In this document: in pieces, positions 36,383 to 45,137 of the stretch
Numbering within the stretch: the first letter of the stretch is position 1
Layout: every line of letters begins with the position of its first letter
Source of the DNA: Syntrophorhabdus sp963746565
Lineage (GTDB): Bacteria > Desulfobacterota > Syntrophorhabdia > Syntrophorhabdales > Syntrophorhabdaceae
Assembly: GCA_963746565.1 (NCBI GenBank)
Contig: CAVVCD010000042.1
Location: 496,001-560,000 of the forward strand
DNA: 64,000 nt
Direction of reading: 5' to 3'
Program-made: the position numbers and the translations under genes
The notes under the pieces: model-generated
Database searches by the model: none
What the model was told of the DNA's origin: nothing
The model's input: the letters and a program-made list of their open reading frames with translations, nothing else

Positions 36383-36943
36383 ATGGATCAAAAAGTACGC
36401 GAAATATCAGAAAAGCATTTTCGCACGAAATATGAACAGCTAGGGGAGCGAGAAAAGAAAGTTGCTCGTCATCTCGCCGAGAGAAGCCATATTTCGAGAA
36501 ATGTCTCTCAAGACTTTGCTGAGCAAATGACTTTTGGTCAAAGACTGGCTGACAAAGTCGCTGCCTTTGGTGGCTCCTGGACCTTTATCTCAATCTTTGC
36601 GATTGTACTGGTTATTTGGGTTCTTCTCAATTCGTTTGTTCTCATCACGTACAATGAGTCATTCGATCCATATCCCTATATTCTGCTGAATCTTGTTTTA
36701 TCTATGCTTGCAGCTATTCAGGCTCCGGTAATCTTGATGTCTCAAAACCGCCAGGCATATAAGGATCGCCTTAGTGCGGAACATGATTATGAAGTCAACT
36801 TGAAGGCAGAGCTGGAAATAATGGCGCTTCATGAGAAAATAGATTCATTGAGGGAGAAGCAATGGAGCGACCTTATTTCAATGCAACAGGAACAACTCAG
36901 CCTTCTGGGCCAATTGATTGAAGAGCTAAAGAAGAGACCGTGA
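36383..36943 (+). CDS. DUF1003 family membrane protein
   Basis: 186 residues. A charged N-terminal segment is followed by TFGQRLADKVAAFGGSWTFI, two membrane helices (about 70-90 and 103-125: SIFAIVLVIWVLLNSF and YPYILLNLVLSMLAAIQAPV), then ILMSQNRQAYKDRLSAEHDY and a coiled-coil tail. These blocks define DUF1003. Inner membrane, function not established (a role in small-molecule export has been suggested for some members). Confidence 0.85.
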   Translation: MDQKVREISEKHFRTKYEQLGEREKKVARHLAERSHISRNVSQDFAEQMTFGQRLADKVAAFGGSWTFISIFAIVLVIWVLLNSFVLITYNESFDPYPYILLNLVLSMLAAIQAPVILMSQNRQAYKDRLSAEHDYEVNLKAELEIMALHEKIDSLREKQWSDLISMQQEQLSLLGQLIEELKKRP

Positions 36944-37064
36944 ATGAGCTATAGCTTGTCGCTCGACCTGATCGCCAACAAATCCTTTGGGCACAGTTTA
37001 GGTACAGTCTGCCAAAATAAAGGGTTAGGAGGGGTGCTTGACTTGCAACATGTTGAAATTAAAA

Positions 37065-37138
37065 TGCCCCCGGCGTGACTCGAACACACGGCACATGGAT
37101 TAGGAATCCATTGCTCTATCCGCCTGAGCTACGGGGGC
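37065..37138 (-). tRNA. tRNA-Arg (anticodon CCT)
   Basis: The minus-strand cloverleaf is complete: acceptor stem GCCCCCG paired with CGGGGGC, D arm with AGCTCAGGCGGATAGAGCA, anticodon arm ATGGA-TTCCTAA-TCCAT with anticodon CCT (reads AGG), and T loop TTCGAGT. The 3' CCA is not encoded. Length 74 including the discriminator A. Confidence 0.95.
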
Positions 37139-37148
37139 AAGTGGTGTA

Positions 37149-37177
37149 AGTATAGTGGATTTTGTTCATTCTTGCAA
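37149..37177 (-). promoter_or_regulatory. Sigma-70-type promoter of the tRNA-Arg gene
   Basis: On the minus strand TTGCAA (37177-37172), 17 bases, TATACT (37154-37149), about 10 bases before the tRNA 5' end. Confidence 0.75.
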
Positions 37178-37210
37178 CAGTTTCCGGCCTATCTGGCGAA
37201 CATTATTGAT

Positions 37211-37322
37211 GTTGAGAAGATAAGAAGTTGAGAAGCTGGGTGGTAGAAAGCAGTGGCCAAAAGATAAAGACTTTAAAGTGCTTTATTTTCAACTTCTTAA
37301 CTTCTCAGTTTCTCATCTTCTG
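37211..37322. repeat. GTTGAGAAG / CTTCTCAAC word repeats as an inverted pair
   Basis: Left arm 37211-37240 (GTTGAGAAGATAAGAAGTTG, then AGAAG); right arm 37291-37322 (CAACTTCTTAACTTCTCAG, then TTTCTCATCTTC). An imperfect long inverted repeat between the tRNA and the end of the catabolic operon; it could act as a weak terminator. Confidence 0.6.
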
Positions 37323-37324
37323 TA

Positions 37325-37900
37325 TTACCTGAGCCCGTCTTCCTTCTTTGCCTCTTCTTTCTTTAATCCTCCCACGCGTGGATGGGGTCTGCCGCCATCG
37401 GTTACTGCCACGGCAATGACAATTTCATCCGATTTTGGCGCATCACTGATAGATACAGTCATCCCATCAAAGTGGGAGCGGACGAATGCCGCGTCTTTAT
37501 AATGGAGAGGAATATCCAGGCTGTCACCCATACGGCCAATCTTCTTGACAGAAGGAATGATTGCCTTCCCGCCACCTGTAGCTGCACGCAGGGGCGTTCC
37601 GAGCTTTGGGTGCAATAGGGCTGCAGCAAGTTCTAGCTCACCTTTCTCACCGACGATGGCTGCCTTGCCATAACTGTGAACTTCTGCGCCCTTGCCGAGT
37701 GCCTCAACGGCCTTATCCGAGATTGTTTTTCCAAGATCTTCACTGAAATCTATGAGGTCATTCAGGTCTTCCTGGTATTTTCCAGCATAGGGATTCTTAA
37801 TAACGGCTAATACGGCAACCTTTCGGATTGGCTTATCAACCTTCTTCTCGCCATCACTATAGACCTCTTCAATGACCGTAACAATCTTCCTAATGTCCAT
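37325..37900 (-). CDS. Amino acid synthesis family protein (PF06684/DUF1185)
   Basis: 191 residues beginning MDIRKIVTVIEEVYSDGEKK. The blocks KVAVLAVIKNPYAGKYQEDL, HSYGKAAIVGEKGELELAAA, LLHPKLGTPLRAATGGGKAI and IPLHYKDAAFVRSHFDGMTV are diagnostic. The molecular function is not established; in spite of the family name it recurs in catabolic clusters. GGAGG precedes the ATG, inside the end of the UPF0280 gene (11-base overlap), so it is the last gene of the proposed nicotinate operon and may assist ring chemistry or cofactor handling. Confidence 0.85.
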   Translation of the reverse strand: MDIRKIVTVIEEVYSDGEKKVDKPIRKVAVLAVIKNPYAGKYQEDLNDLIDFSEDLGKTISDKAVEALGKGAEVHSYGKAAIVGEKGELELAAALLHPKLGTPLRAATGGGKAIIPSVKKIGRMGDSLDIPLHYKDAAFVRSHFDGMTVSISDAPKSDEIVIAVAVTDGGRPHPRVGGLKKEEAKKEDGLR

Positions 37901-38772
37901 TACGCACCTCCAGTTTTATGGGGTTGTCACCATTGATCGTGGTGACCATATGTCCTTGAAACTTTATAATAGCATCATAAATAGTCTTTTGTTGTTTAAT
38001 GTTAGTAGCTTTTAATAACCCATTTTCTAAAGCTTGCATTCTATCAATATAATTTAATTGCCCAATTCTCATTGTAACATTATCATCCGGTATGTCCGTT
38101 AATGGATCAATCTCAGATGCCTTCTGGCGTATTACCTGGTCTGAATCTATATTCGTACAATTGCATATAAATGTGGCTGCCGCATCTGCTACTGCACCCG
38201 TTGCTGCAATTACGGTTACGATGTCAGCCAGGCCAAGTGTAAAACTTCTTCCCCCAAAACCGCTCGTTGCAAGTCCATAGTCTATTAATTGTTCAATATT
38301 GAGCATATAAGGCGAACTCTCACCTGTGTGGATATCACCGATATCAATTCTGAGGCACCTGCCCTTCTTATTGAAGATTGATATATCCCCGCCATTATTG
38401 ACAGAGACAAGATCAAGGCCTTCGCTCTTAAGAAACTCCTTTATAGGCATCAGCCACTGACCCGGCAACCGCTGCCATGGGAGTAAGGCTTGCTTCGTCA
38501 ATAGCTTTCACTGCCTCTACCATTTTTCTCGGTACATCAGGCATGTGTTTCGTATTCTTGATTCTATATGCTTTCTGCTTCAACACCGGGAGGTGCTCCC
38601 TTATCTGACCCAGAATGCTCCGAATCTTTTCCTCAAGTTTACATCTATCAAATGCGTATAGAATTCCATCCTTTTCTCCACTGACGACTAAACTTGCCGG
38701 ACCAATCTCTATGAACACTTTGCCACCCAAGAGAGTTAAGAAGTGAGAAGCTGTAATTACCCTATAGCCCAT
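37890..38772 (-). CDS. UPF0280 (ApbE-superfamily) protein, one frameshift
   Basis: About 293 residues if one base near 38441-38448 is removed. The first frame has GGKVFIEIGPASLVVSGEKD and ends in LTPMAAVAGSVADA. The second continues IKEFLKSEGLDLVSVNNGGD, GLATSGFGGRSFTLGLADIV and AADAAATFICN-like sequence, all UPF0280 hallmarks. COG2122 belongs to the ApbE superfamily, whose founder attaches FMN to proteins. The first codons (ASHFLTLL) are encoded by a word repeat, so the true start may be further in. It sits directly after the reductase gene, 13 bases apart. Confidence 0.82.
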
Positions 38773-38785
38773 TACCTATGGCCAT

Positions 38786-40312
38786 CTATGTTTTCTTCTT
38801 CCCTTTTACCGACTTCAGCACTTCTTCTATCGGTTTTATGGCATCGATATGGCCGCCTATGGCCTTGAAGGTCTCAAGAGACATGGTGTATTCCACGGGT
38901 AAAATGAAGGATGGTGTCGGCGAGAGATAGATGCTTCCATACTTGATCTTCTCCACATCTACAAGGAAATTGATTCCACCGCCCGGGAAAATAAAGGGCT
39001 TTGCACCACCGATCGTGACTGAAACTTTGCCTTCATGGACAGCCTTCGTCAGCTTAATGGGATTCTTTGTTACCCCTGCCCTTGCTGACCCGCCAACACC
39101 AGCGGCAAATATTGCACTTACCCTCGATGCCTCACAAGAACTTCTCAGCACCTTTATGAATTCCATAGCAGCAGTGTCGGGTTGTTCCTCTTTAAATTCA
39201 CCCTTAACCATTCGAAAATAAGCAAAGCGCCATCCAGTGGTTTCAGTAACAAGAAGGGTCATCCCTTCCTTGCACTTTGTCTTGTCGATCTCTTTGATTA
39301 CGTCAAGCGGGTCCTGTATGTCGGTTCCACCCCACCCTGTTCCTTTTCCGAGAAAGTACCTGCCATCAGTACTTTTTTGTCCCTTGATGGAAATTGGCGA
39401 ACGTTTTTTCTTTAAATATCTTCCTGCCGGGTGCTCGCTGAAGAGCCCTGTGATGTGGCCGTCAAGAACAATAACCTCATCGGCAGCCTTTTCCATATAA
39501 GGGGCAAAAAGACCGGACACTGCACTTCCGCACCCTACCCGCATCTTCTCCTCTGACTTACCATTCACTTTCGGTGCTTTGCCCAGGGTGAGCTCAATTG
39601 TTGGGCCGTCTTCCACCTCGACCTTAATCTTCTTTCCCTGGAGAAATTCGAACAATGTCTTTGCCGCAAAGAGTCCATCTTTGGACGTAAGGATGTTGAC
39701 TCCGCCGAGAGAGAGTATTTTGGAACCGTACTCTTCTGTGCAGAGATGGCCGAGGTGCCTTTTGCCTTTTTTCCGAACATAGACCTTCTTCGCCTCCTGG
39801 CCCATAAAAAGGTCGGTGTCTACTTTAAGCTTCATACCGCTATAACTCAGGGGTGCCTCGGTTACCACGGTGACTATATCGATGCCGTCCCGCACCCCTC
39901 GAACGATAAAGGGAGAAGGCCGAAAATCAGGGTACGTGGTGCCTGAACCAATGCCGGTGAGAAGTGGCTTTTGTATCAACGGGTCCTCTCCGGCACCCAC
40001 AAGATCGAGAACTTCATCATAGGTGTGCACCCTACCCTTTCTGAGGATCGCGCCCTTTTTGTTGTAATAGCGCATGCATGCACCGGTTGCTCCTTCGGGT
40101 ATCCGGCACATAATGGGACACGCTGTGCACATGGGTTTCCTGTCTTCAGACATGGCACTAAAAACACCTTCAGGGCAGACCTTCATGCAGGTTTTACACT
40201 CAACACAGCCTTCTCCAACGGCGACTTTTCTTCCCTCAACATCGATGACGCCAAGGGGACAGACTTCCTTGCACAATCCACAGCCGATGCATTTTTCAAT
40301 ATCGATATTCAT
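38786..40312 (-). CDS. hnr: 6-hydroxynicotinate reductase
   Basis: 508 residues. The N-terminus holds two ferredoxin-type [4Fe-4S] motifs (CIGCGLCKEVCP and CVECKTCMKVCP) plus an extra Cys set in MCTACPIMCRIPEG. The remaining 430 residues match the family annotated as 6-hydroxynicotinate reductase. In E. barkeri this enzyme uses reduced ferredoxin to convert 6-hydroxynicotinate to 1,4,5,6-tetrahydro-6-oxonicotinate. ATG 40312 has AGAGG at good spacing; the upstream in-frame TTG (40336) is not needed. It lies next to enamidase, as the pathway predicts. Intact. Confidence 0.85.
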   Translation of the reverse strand: MNIDIEKCIGCGLCKEVCPLGVIDVEGRKVAVGEGCVECKTCMKVCPEGVFSAMSEDRKPMCTACPIMCRIPEGATGACMRYYNKKGAILRKGRVHTYDEVLDLVGAGEDPLIQKPLLTGIGSGTTYPDFRPSPFIVRGVRDGIDIVTVVTEAPLSYSGMKLKVDTDLFMGQEAKKVYVRKKGKRHLGHLCTEEYGSKILSLGGVNILTSKDGLFAAKTLFEFLQGKKIKVEVEDGPTIELTLGKAPKVNGKSEEKMRVGCGSAVSGLFAPYMEKAADEVIVLDGHITGLFSEHPAGRYLKKKRSPISIKGQKSTDGRYFLGKGTGWGGTDIQDPLDVIKEIDKTKCKEGMTLLVTETTGWRFAYFRMVKGEFKEEQPDTAAMEFIKVLRSSCEASRVSAIFAAGVGGSARAGVTKNPIKLTKAVHEGKVSVTIGGAKPFIFPGGGINFLVDVEKIKYGSIYLSPTPSFILPVEYTMSLETFKAIGGHIDAIKPIEEVLKSVKGKKKT

Positions 40313-40348
40313 TTGTACCTCTGACAAAAGCTTCAATGGTCATAGACA

Positions 40349-40385
40349 CTTGAATCCTTGAGCCCTCGGCCCCTTGAACCCTTAA
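40349..40385. repeat. Word repeat CTTGAATCCTTGAGCCCTCG in the hnr-ena gap
   Basis: CTTGAATCCTTGAGCCCTCG, then GCCCCTTGAACCC. It fills most of the spacer between enamidase and reductase. Same family as 432-471. Confidence 0.6.
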
Positions 40386-40386
40386 T

Positions 40387-41535
40387 TTATGCTGTTTTCC
40401 TCACCGGTGGTGGTGTGTTTCTGCTCACCTGGGTCTTTATTTCTCCATCGATCAGGACCATAGCGATACCGGGGATATCTCCGATCTCAATTGCCTCTTT
40501 TGCATCCTTTCCTGCCGAGCCCATGGGGGCATCGATGATCTGGAGGTCAGCATCATCCCCAACCTTCACCATACCATGCGATAAGCCATAGACAGCCTTA
40601 GTATTTCCCGTGGCACAGCAGACAGCTAGTTCGGCCGATATCCCGCACAGAGATGAGATGAAGTTGACCATTCTCCAGATACCCAGCGGAATTACCCCTG
40701 TGCCTGATGGTGCATCGTTTCCAATGATAAGCCTCTTCAGTATCCCATTATTCTTCATGTAGCGGGCGATCTCAAACGCCGCTAATGGATTCCCGCAGTG
40801 GACGATCTCAATGGCACATGTTGTCTTATCTATGACCTGTCTTGCCTCATCAACCGATATGCTCGTTGGCCCCCCATTGAGGTGACACGCAACCGTCGGG
40901 TCTGCTATAAGACAATCATCGCAGGTAACGGTGGAACTGCCTGGAACAGATGTTCCTCCTACATGCATCATGACTTTCATCCCGTACTTTTTTGCCCACT
41001 CAACCATGGTCTTTGCCTCTTGTGGGGCCTTAACGCTCCCAAGGCCAATTTCTCCAACAAGCCAGACGCCATCGGCTGCAAGTTCTTTAAAGTCCTCTTC
41101 CACGAGCCCCTTTTCAAGAATGAGGGCACCGCCATACACCTTCACCCCGGCCGGCCGGGCCTTGGCGAAGGATTTCTGGGCGAGCATAGCGAGGGCCTTT
41201 GTTCCTTTGGGGTCGGTGGGCCTGCCCGGCAGGTGAACCTCCCCCGCCGAGATCATGCTCGTTACACCGCCATGAAGGCTACTATCGATATAGTTGAGCT
41301 GATTCTGTCTCGGGGTAAAATCACCAAAAACCGGGTGTGTATGGGAGTCAATAAATCCTGGACAGACAGTCATGCCATTCGCATCAATGACCTTATCAGC
41401 CAGGACAGGAAACTCCCGGGCAATAACCTTGATTTTTCCATCATCTAAAACAATACCAACAGGACCATCTATAACGGGCGATTCTATATCTCCGGTGAAG
41501 ATTGTGCCTATATTCTTGATGACTGTAACACTCAT
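40387..41535 (-). CDS. ena: Enamidase (amidohydrolase superfamily)
   Basis: 382 residues. It closely follows E. barkeri enamidase in order and wording: MSVTVIKNIGTIFTGDI start, SSLHGGVTSMISAGEVHLPG, RPAGVKVYGGALILEKGL, MMHVGGTSVPGSSTVT, LIIGNDAPSGTGVIPLGI, and a C-terminal SRNTPPPVRK. Metal ligands are visible in GFIDSHTHP, GEIGLGS, MHVGG and the Asp of GNDAPSG. The enzyme hydrolyses 1,4,5,6-tetrahydro-6-oxonicotinate to 2-formylglutarate and ammonium. GGAGGAG precedes the ATG. This is the strongest single pathway marker in the window. Confidence 0.9.
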   Translation of the reverse strand: MSVTVIKNIGTIFTGDIESPVIDGPVGIVLDDGKIKVIAREFPVLADKVIDANGMTVCPGFIDSHTHPVFGDFTPRQNQLNYIDSSLHGGVTSMISAGEVHLPGRPTDPKGTKALAMLAQKSFAKARPAGVKVYGGALILEKGLVEEDFKELAADGVWLVGEIGLGSVKAPQEAKTMVEWAKKYGMKVMMHVGGTSVPGSSTVTCDDCLIADPTVACHLNGGPTSISVDEARQVIDKTTCAIEIVHCGNPLAAFEIARYMKNNGILKRLIIGNDAPSGTGVIPLGIWRMVNFISSLCGISAELAVCCATGNTKAVYGLSHGMVKVGDDADLQIIDAPMGSAGKDAKEAIEIGDIPGIAMVLIDGEIKTQVSRNTPPPVRKTA

Positions 41536-41560
41536 GGCTCCTCCTTTCTCAAAAACGGTA

Positions 41561-41640
41561 TATGTGTGGATGAGTGAATGGGTAAATGGGATTTAACCTA
41601 TCTATCTACTCGTTCACTCAACTACTCAACCACTCAACTT
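41561..41640. repeat. GAGTGAATGGGTAAATG / CACTCAACTACTCAAC inverted word repeats
   Basis: Left arm 41569-41590, right arm 41610-41640. They occupy the gap between the molybdenum hydroxylase large-subunit gene and enamidase, and the right arm enters the last codons of the large subunit. Confidence 0.55.
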
Positions 41641-43787
41641 CTTGCCTTTCTATCTTCTATTAACTTCTTCAGCCTCTCTATGTGACAGGGAAGCTGAAAG
41701 GGTATTACACCTGCAGCATCCTCTATAGCATTCATAATACTTGCTGCCTGTGGGATTAAGGCCGGCTCACCAAGACCCTTGGCACCAAATGGACCTGTTG
41801 GTTCTTCGTCCTCTATGATTAAGACCTCTACATCGGGCATGTCCATTGATGTGGGCATGTAGTAGCTGTCGAGTGATTCCGACTTGCCTGGTACAAACTC
41901 CTCCATGAGGGCAAGCCCTACACCCATGGCAACACCACCGTAAACCTGGCCCAGTACCAGCTTTGGGTTAATAGCCTTACCGACATCGTGGGCTGCGTAA
42001 ACCTTCTTCACCGAGCAAACACCGGTCTTTTCATCAACTTCGACCTCTGTCATGTGGGTGGCAAAGGCATAGGTGGCATAAGGGGTACCCTCGGAAGTCT
42101 CCATGTTGAGTTGTGTTGTGGGGGGGTCAAAAGCACCATGGAAGATCAAACTTTGTTCTGAAAGGGCTTCTGGATAGATTTCATTCAGATCTCTCCCGCG
42201 GTAATACCCTTTTGTTTCCAGGTATGTACTCAACTTACGTGCAGCCTCGTATACTGCCCTTCCGGAGATGTAGGTCTGACGGCTTGCCGAAGTTGAACCC
42301 ACATCTGTCGATGTGTCCGTATCCCCACGGACAAGGGCAACTTCCTTCTCATTTACTTTCAGTGTCTCGAGGAGTATTTGCCACAGAACGGTGTCTGAAC
42401 CCTGACCAATCTCGCATACACCGGAGTGGAAAGCTATTTTCCCATCCTCTGTGAGCCTGAGATGGCAACTTGAGGGGTTTGATACGCCCGTGTTGCCACA
42501 TCCGTAATACATGCAGCCGATGCCAAAACCGGTTGCCTGGCTTGTCTTTTTTCTTGCCCTCCAGAAAGGCTCAATTTGTTTTAATGTATCGATGAAACCA
42601 ACGCTATGATGCAGAACCTGGGATGTTGCTGTAAGTGAACCCTTCCGCAATCCGTTTTTCATGCGTATATCGAGGGGGTCCATATTGATAGCCCTGGCTA
42701 TTTCATCCATCTGGGTCTCGTGGGCGAACGCGAGCTGTGGCACTCCGAAACCTCTCATTGCGCCACTCACGGGATTATTCGTGTAGAACATCCTGCTGTC
42801 GGTATGGACATTCGGTATTTCATAGGGACCGGTTGAATGGATGGCAACACGGAGACAGACCGTCTCACCGTATGAGATATAGGGACCCGTGTCTCCTATG
42901 ATGTTGACCTTGACAGCCTGGATTGTCCCGTCCTTCTTCGCGCCAGTTTTGTATTCGATATAGAGGGGATGTCTTTTCGTGTTCGAGAGAAAGCTTTCCT
43001 CACGCGTGAACCGCATAATAACAGGCCTCTTTGTATGGTATGTTGCCAGGGCAAGGAAAAGCTCAACGGTTACATCAAGTTTCCCGCCAAAACCGCCTCC
43101 GGTTGTTGCCTGGATGACGCGAACACGGTCCTCGGGAATAGCAAGGGCACGAGAAATCTCTTTCAATTTGTAATGGATGTTCTGGGTAGACGAAGTGACC
43201 ACTACCCGCCCCGCATCATCGAGATAACCAATTCCGACCTCGGTTTCCATGAAACCGTGGTCGAGCCATGTGGTGCTGAAGATGTGTTCTACCATTACAT
43301 CCGATTCTGCAAATCCTTTTTCTACATCACCTTTAATGACTTTACGGTGGCTGAGGAGGTTACCATGTTCATGGATAAGCGTTGATGATTTCTCGGCCAC
43401 GAAGGGGTCATGGATTGCCTCAATATCCTCAAACTCAACCCTGACAAGACCAAGGGCCTTTCTGGCTACTTCTTCAGTCTCACCTACAATGACAAGAATG
43501 GGTTCACCAACATATCGCACTCTGTCCTGTGCCAAACAGGGCTGATCCTTTTTGATAGCGCCAAATAGTTTCTCACCCGGAATATCCGTCGAGCTAATAA
43601 CCCTTACTATACCCGGTAAGGATAACACCCCTTTCACATCTATCCCTCTAATCCAGGCATGGGGTCTTGGGCTTCGGTATATTACAGCGTAGAGTGCGCC
43701 GTCAATCTCTTTATCACCAGCAAAGACAGGTCTTCCCAGAACCTTGTCTAGTGCATCGATCCTGGCTTTGTTACTCCCAACAATCAT
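41634..43787 (-). CDS. Molybdenum hydroxylase large subunit (nicotinate dehydrogenase-like, fused NdhL-NdhM type)
   Basis: 717 residues of the xanthine dehydrogenase family: an N-terminal a/b hammerhead (DALDKVLGRPVFAGDKEIDG), then Mo-cofactor motifs TTGGGFGGK, AMRGFGVPQ, GVCEIGQGSDTV and the catalytic Glu in GAKGLGEPALIP. In E. barkeri this part is split into NdhL and NdhM; here it is one chain. It should hydroxylate a pyridine ring carbon, expected nicotinate to 6-hydroxynicotinate. ATG 43787 is used (GAGGGG upstream), 5 bases after the FAD-subunit stop. Intact. Substrate is inferred from neighbours only. Confidence 0.85.
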   Translation of the reverse strand: MIVGSNKARIDALDKVLGRPVFAGDKEIDGALYAVIYRSPRPHAWIRGIDVKGVLSLPGIVRVISSTDIPGEKLFGAIKKDQPCLAQDRVRYVGEPILVIVGETEEVARKALGLVRVEFEDIEAIHDPFVAEKSSTLIHEHGNLLSHRKVIKGDVEKGFAESDVMVEHIFSTTWLDHGFMETEVGIGYLDDAGRVVVTSSTQNIHYKLKEISRALAIPEDRVRVIQATTGGGFGGKLDVTVELFLALATYHTKRPVIMRFTREESFLSNTKRHPLYIEYKTGAKKDGTIQAVKVNIIGDTGPYISYGETVCLRVAIHSTGPYEIPNVHTDSRMFYTNNPVSGAMRGFGVPQLAFAHETQMDEIARAINMDPLDIRMKNGLRKGSLTATSQVLHHSVGFIDTLKQIEPFWRARKKTSQATGFGIGCMYYGCGNTGVSNPSSCHLRLTEDGKIAFHSGVCEIGQGSDTVLWQILLETLKVNEKEVALVRGDTDTSTDVGSTSASRQTYISGRAVYEAARKLSTYLETKGYYRGRDLNEIYPEALSEQSLIFHGAFDPPTTQLNMETSEGTPYATYAFATHMTEVEVDEKTGVCSVKKVYAAHDVGKAINPKLVLGQVYGGVAMGVGLALMEEFVPGKSESLDSYYMPTSMDMPDVEVLIIEDEEPTGPFGAKGLGEPALIPQAASIMNAIEDAAGVIPFQLPCHIERLKKLIEDRKARS

Positions 43788-43792
43788 TCTAT

Positions 43793-44629
43793 TCAACCCC
43801 TCAGTATTTCGCTTAAAAGATCTTTGACGACCGGTATCTTGTAAACAAAGGAGGGTCGTACTCCTGAAATCCTCTTGATGTCTTCAAGAATACCCTCGAT
43901 AGCAGCACGTATGGTGTCATCACTCTTGGTTTTGCCCCGAAGTGACTCTTCTATTACCCTTGGTCTAAAAGGCATCGGTGTACATGACCCGATGGCAAGT
44001 TTCACGTCTTTATAAAAACCGTCTACTTCCTGAATCGCCCAGGCAATAGAGAGCCTCGAAATGGCCCAGGCAGCCCGCTTGGTGACTCTTTTATAGCCTT
44101 CCCTGTATCCGGAAAACCCCTTTATTTCGATTACCGTGAGCAGCTCTCTGGTATTGATAGCCGTTTTATACGGTGCTAGGATGAAATCTTCAATCTTCAT
44201 CCTCCTCATGCCGTCCTTGGATTCAAGTACTACTTCAGCATCATGGATCAGGAGTGGTGCAAGGGAATCTGCTGCAGGGGAAGCATTGACGAGATTTCCC
44301 CCTATAGTTCCCATGTTCCTGATAGCCGGGGAACCAACCCAGCCACATGCTGTAGCAAGGCTGCTTGCCTGTGATTTGATAATCGTGTGTGTGCTTATTG
44401 CCTTGTGTGTGGAAGCTGCACCAATCGCTATCAAGCCACCCTGCTCTGAGATGACTTGCAAATCGGAGATTTTAGTGATGTCAATGATGTTGCTGTATGA
44501 CTCGCCTTTCCTCATTTTCACAAGGAGGTCTGTTCCACCGGCAAACACTTTTACATTATCTAGAGACGAAAGGAGTGTTAAGGCCTTTTCTTTTGTTTCA
44601 GGAATTACACTTGCAAATTCCGGCAGCAT
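43793..44629 (-). CDS. Molybdenum hydroxylase FAD-binding subunit
   Basis: 278 residues with the CoxM/XdhB-type FAD motifs VKVFAGGTDLLVKM and CGWVGSPAIRNMGTIGGNLV, then NASPAADSLAPLL. It passes electrons from the [2Fe-2S] subunit to an acceptor. Start at 44629 is chosen because the family begins near MLPEFASVIP; a longer reading to 44707 would overlap the preceding gene by 110 bases, against 32 bases with this start. Confidence 0.87.
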   Translation of the reverse strand: MLPEFASVIPETKEKALTLLSSLDNVKVFAGGTDLLVKMRKGESYSNIIDITKISDLQVISEQGGLIAIGAASTHKAISTHTIIKSQASSLATACGWVGSPAIRNMGTIGGNLVNASPAADSLAPLLIHDAEVVLESKDGMRRMKIEDFILAPYKTAINTRELLTVIEIKGFSGYREGYKRVTKRAAWAISRLSIAWAIQEVDGFYKDVKLAIGSCTPMPFRPRVIEESLRGKTKSDDTIRAAIEGILEDIKRISGVRPSFVYKIPVVKDLLSEILRG

Positions 44630-45071
44630 TTCGAATAGCCTCCACAATCTGTATATATCCGGTACACCTGCAAAGATTGCCGCTGATAGCTTCTTTAATA
44701 TCCGCATCAGCGGGATGCTGATCTTTCAGAAGAAGGCTGTAAGCAGTGAGCAGCATACCCGGCGTACAGTATCCGCACTGAACCGCCCCATATTCAATGA
44801 ATGCCTCCTGGAGCGGGTGGAGTAGATTTTCATCTCCAAGAAATTCAACAGTTTTTACATCATGACCCGCAACCTTGGATGCAAGGGTCAGGCATGCATA
44901 GTGAGGCTCATTATCAATAAGAACCGTACATGCGCCGCACTCACCAATAGAACAGCCCTCTTTAACACTCTTTATGTTAAGCCTTTCCCTCAGTGCCTGA
45001 AGAAGCGTCTCATTATCAGCAGCTTCTATTGTGGTTGATTTGCCATTTAACGTGAAGTCAATCTTTTTCAT
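44598..45071 (-). CDS. Molybdenum hydroxylase [2Fe-2S] subunit
   Basis: 157 residues, standard length. The plant-type cluster motif is CSIGECGACTVLIDNEPHYAC and the second, all-helical cluster uses CGYCTPGM and CRCTGY. It moves electrons from the Mo site to FAD. First of the three hydroxylase genes; order S-F-L on the minus strand. The end overlaps the FAD-subunit start. Confidence 0.92.
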   Translation of the reverse strand: MKKIDFTLNGKSTTIEAADNETLLQALRERLNIKSVKEGCSIGECGACTVLIDNEPHYACLTLASKVAGHDVKTVEFLGDENLLHPLQEAFIEYGAVQCGYCTPGMLLTAYSLLLKDQHPADADIKEAISGNLCRCTGYIQIVEAIRNAAGICKCNS

Positions 45072-45137
45072 CTTTCAAGGTTCCCGTGATCGTTCCAACT
45101 CAACACTCATAACTCAAAACTAATCACTGGCTTCATG

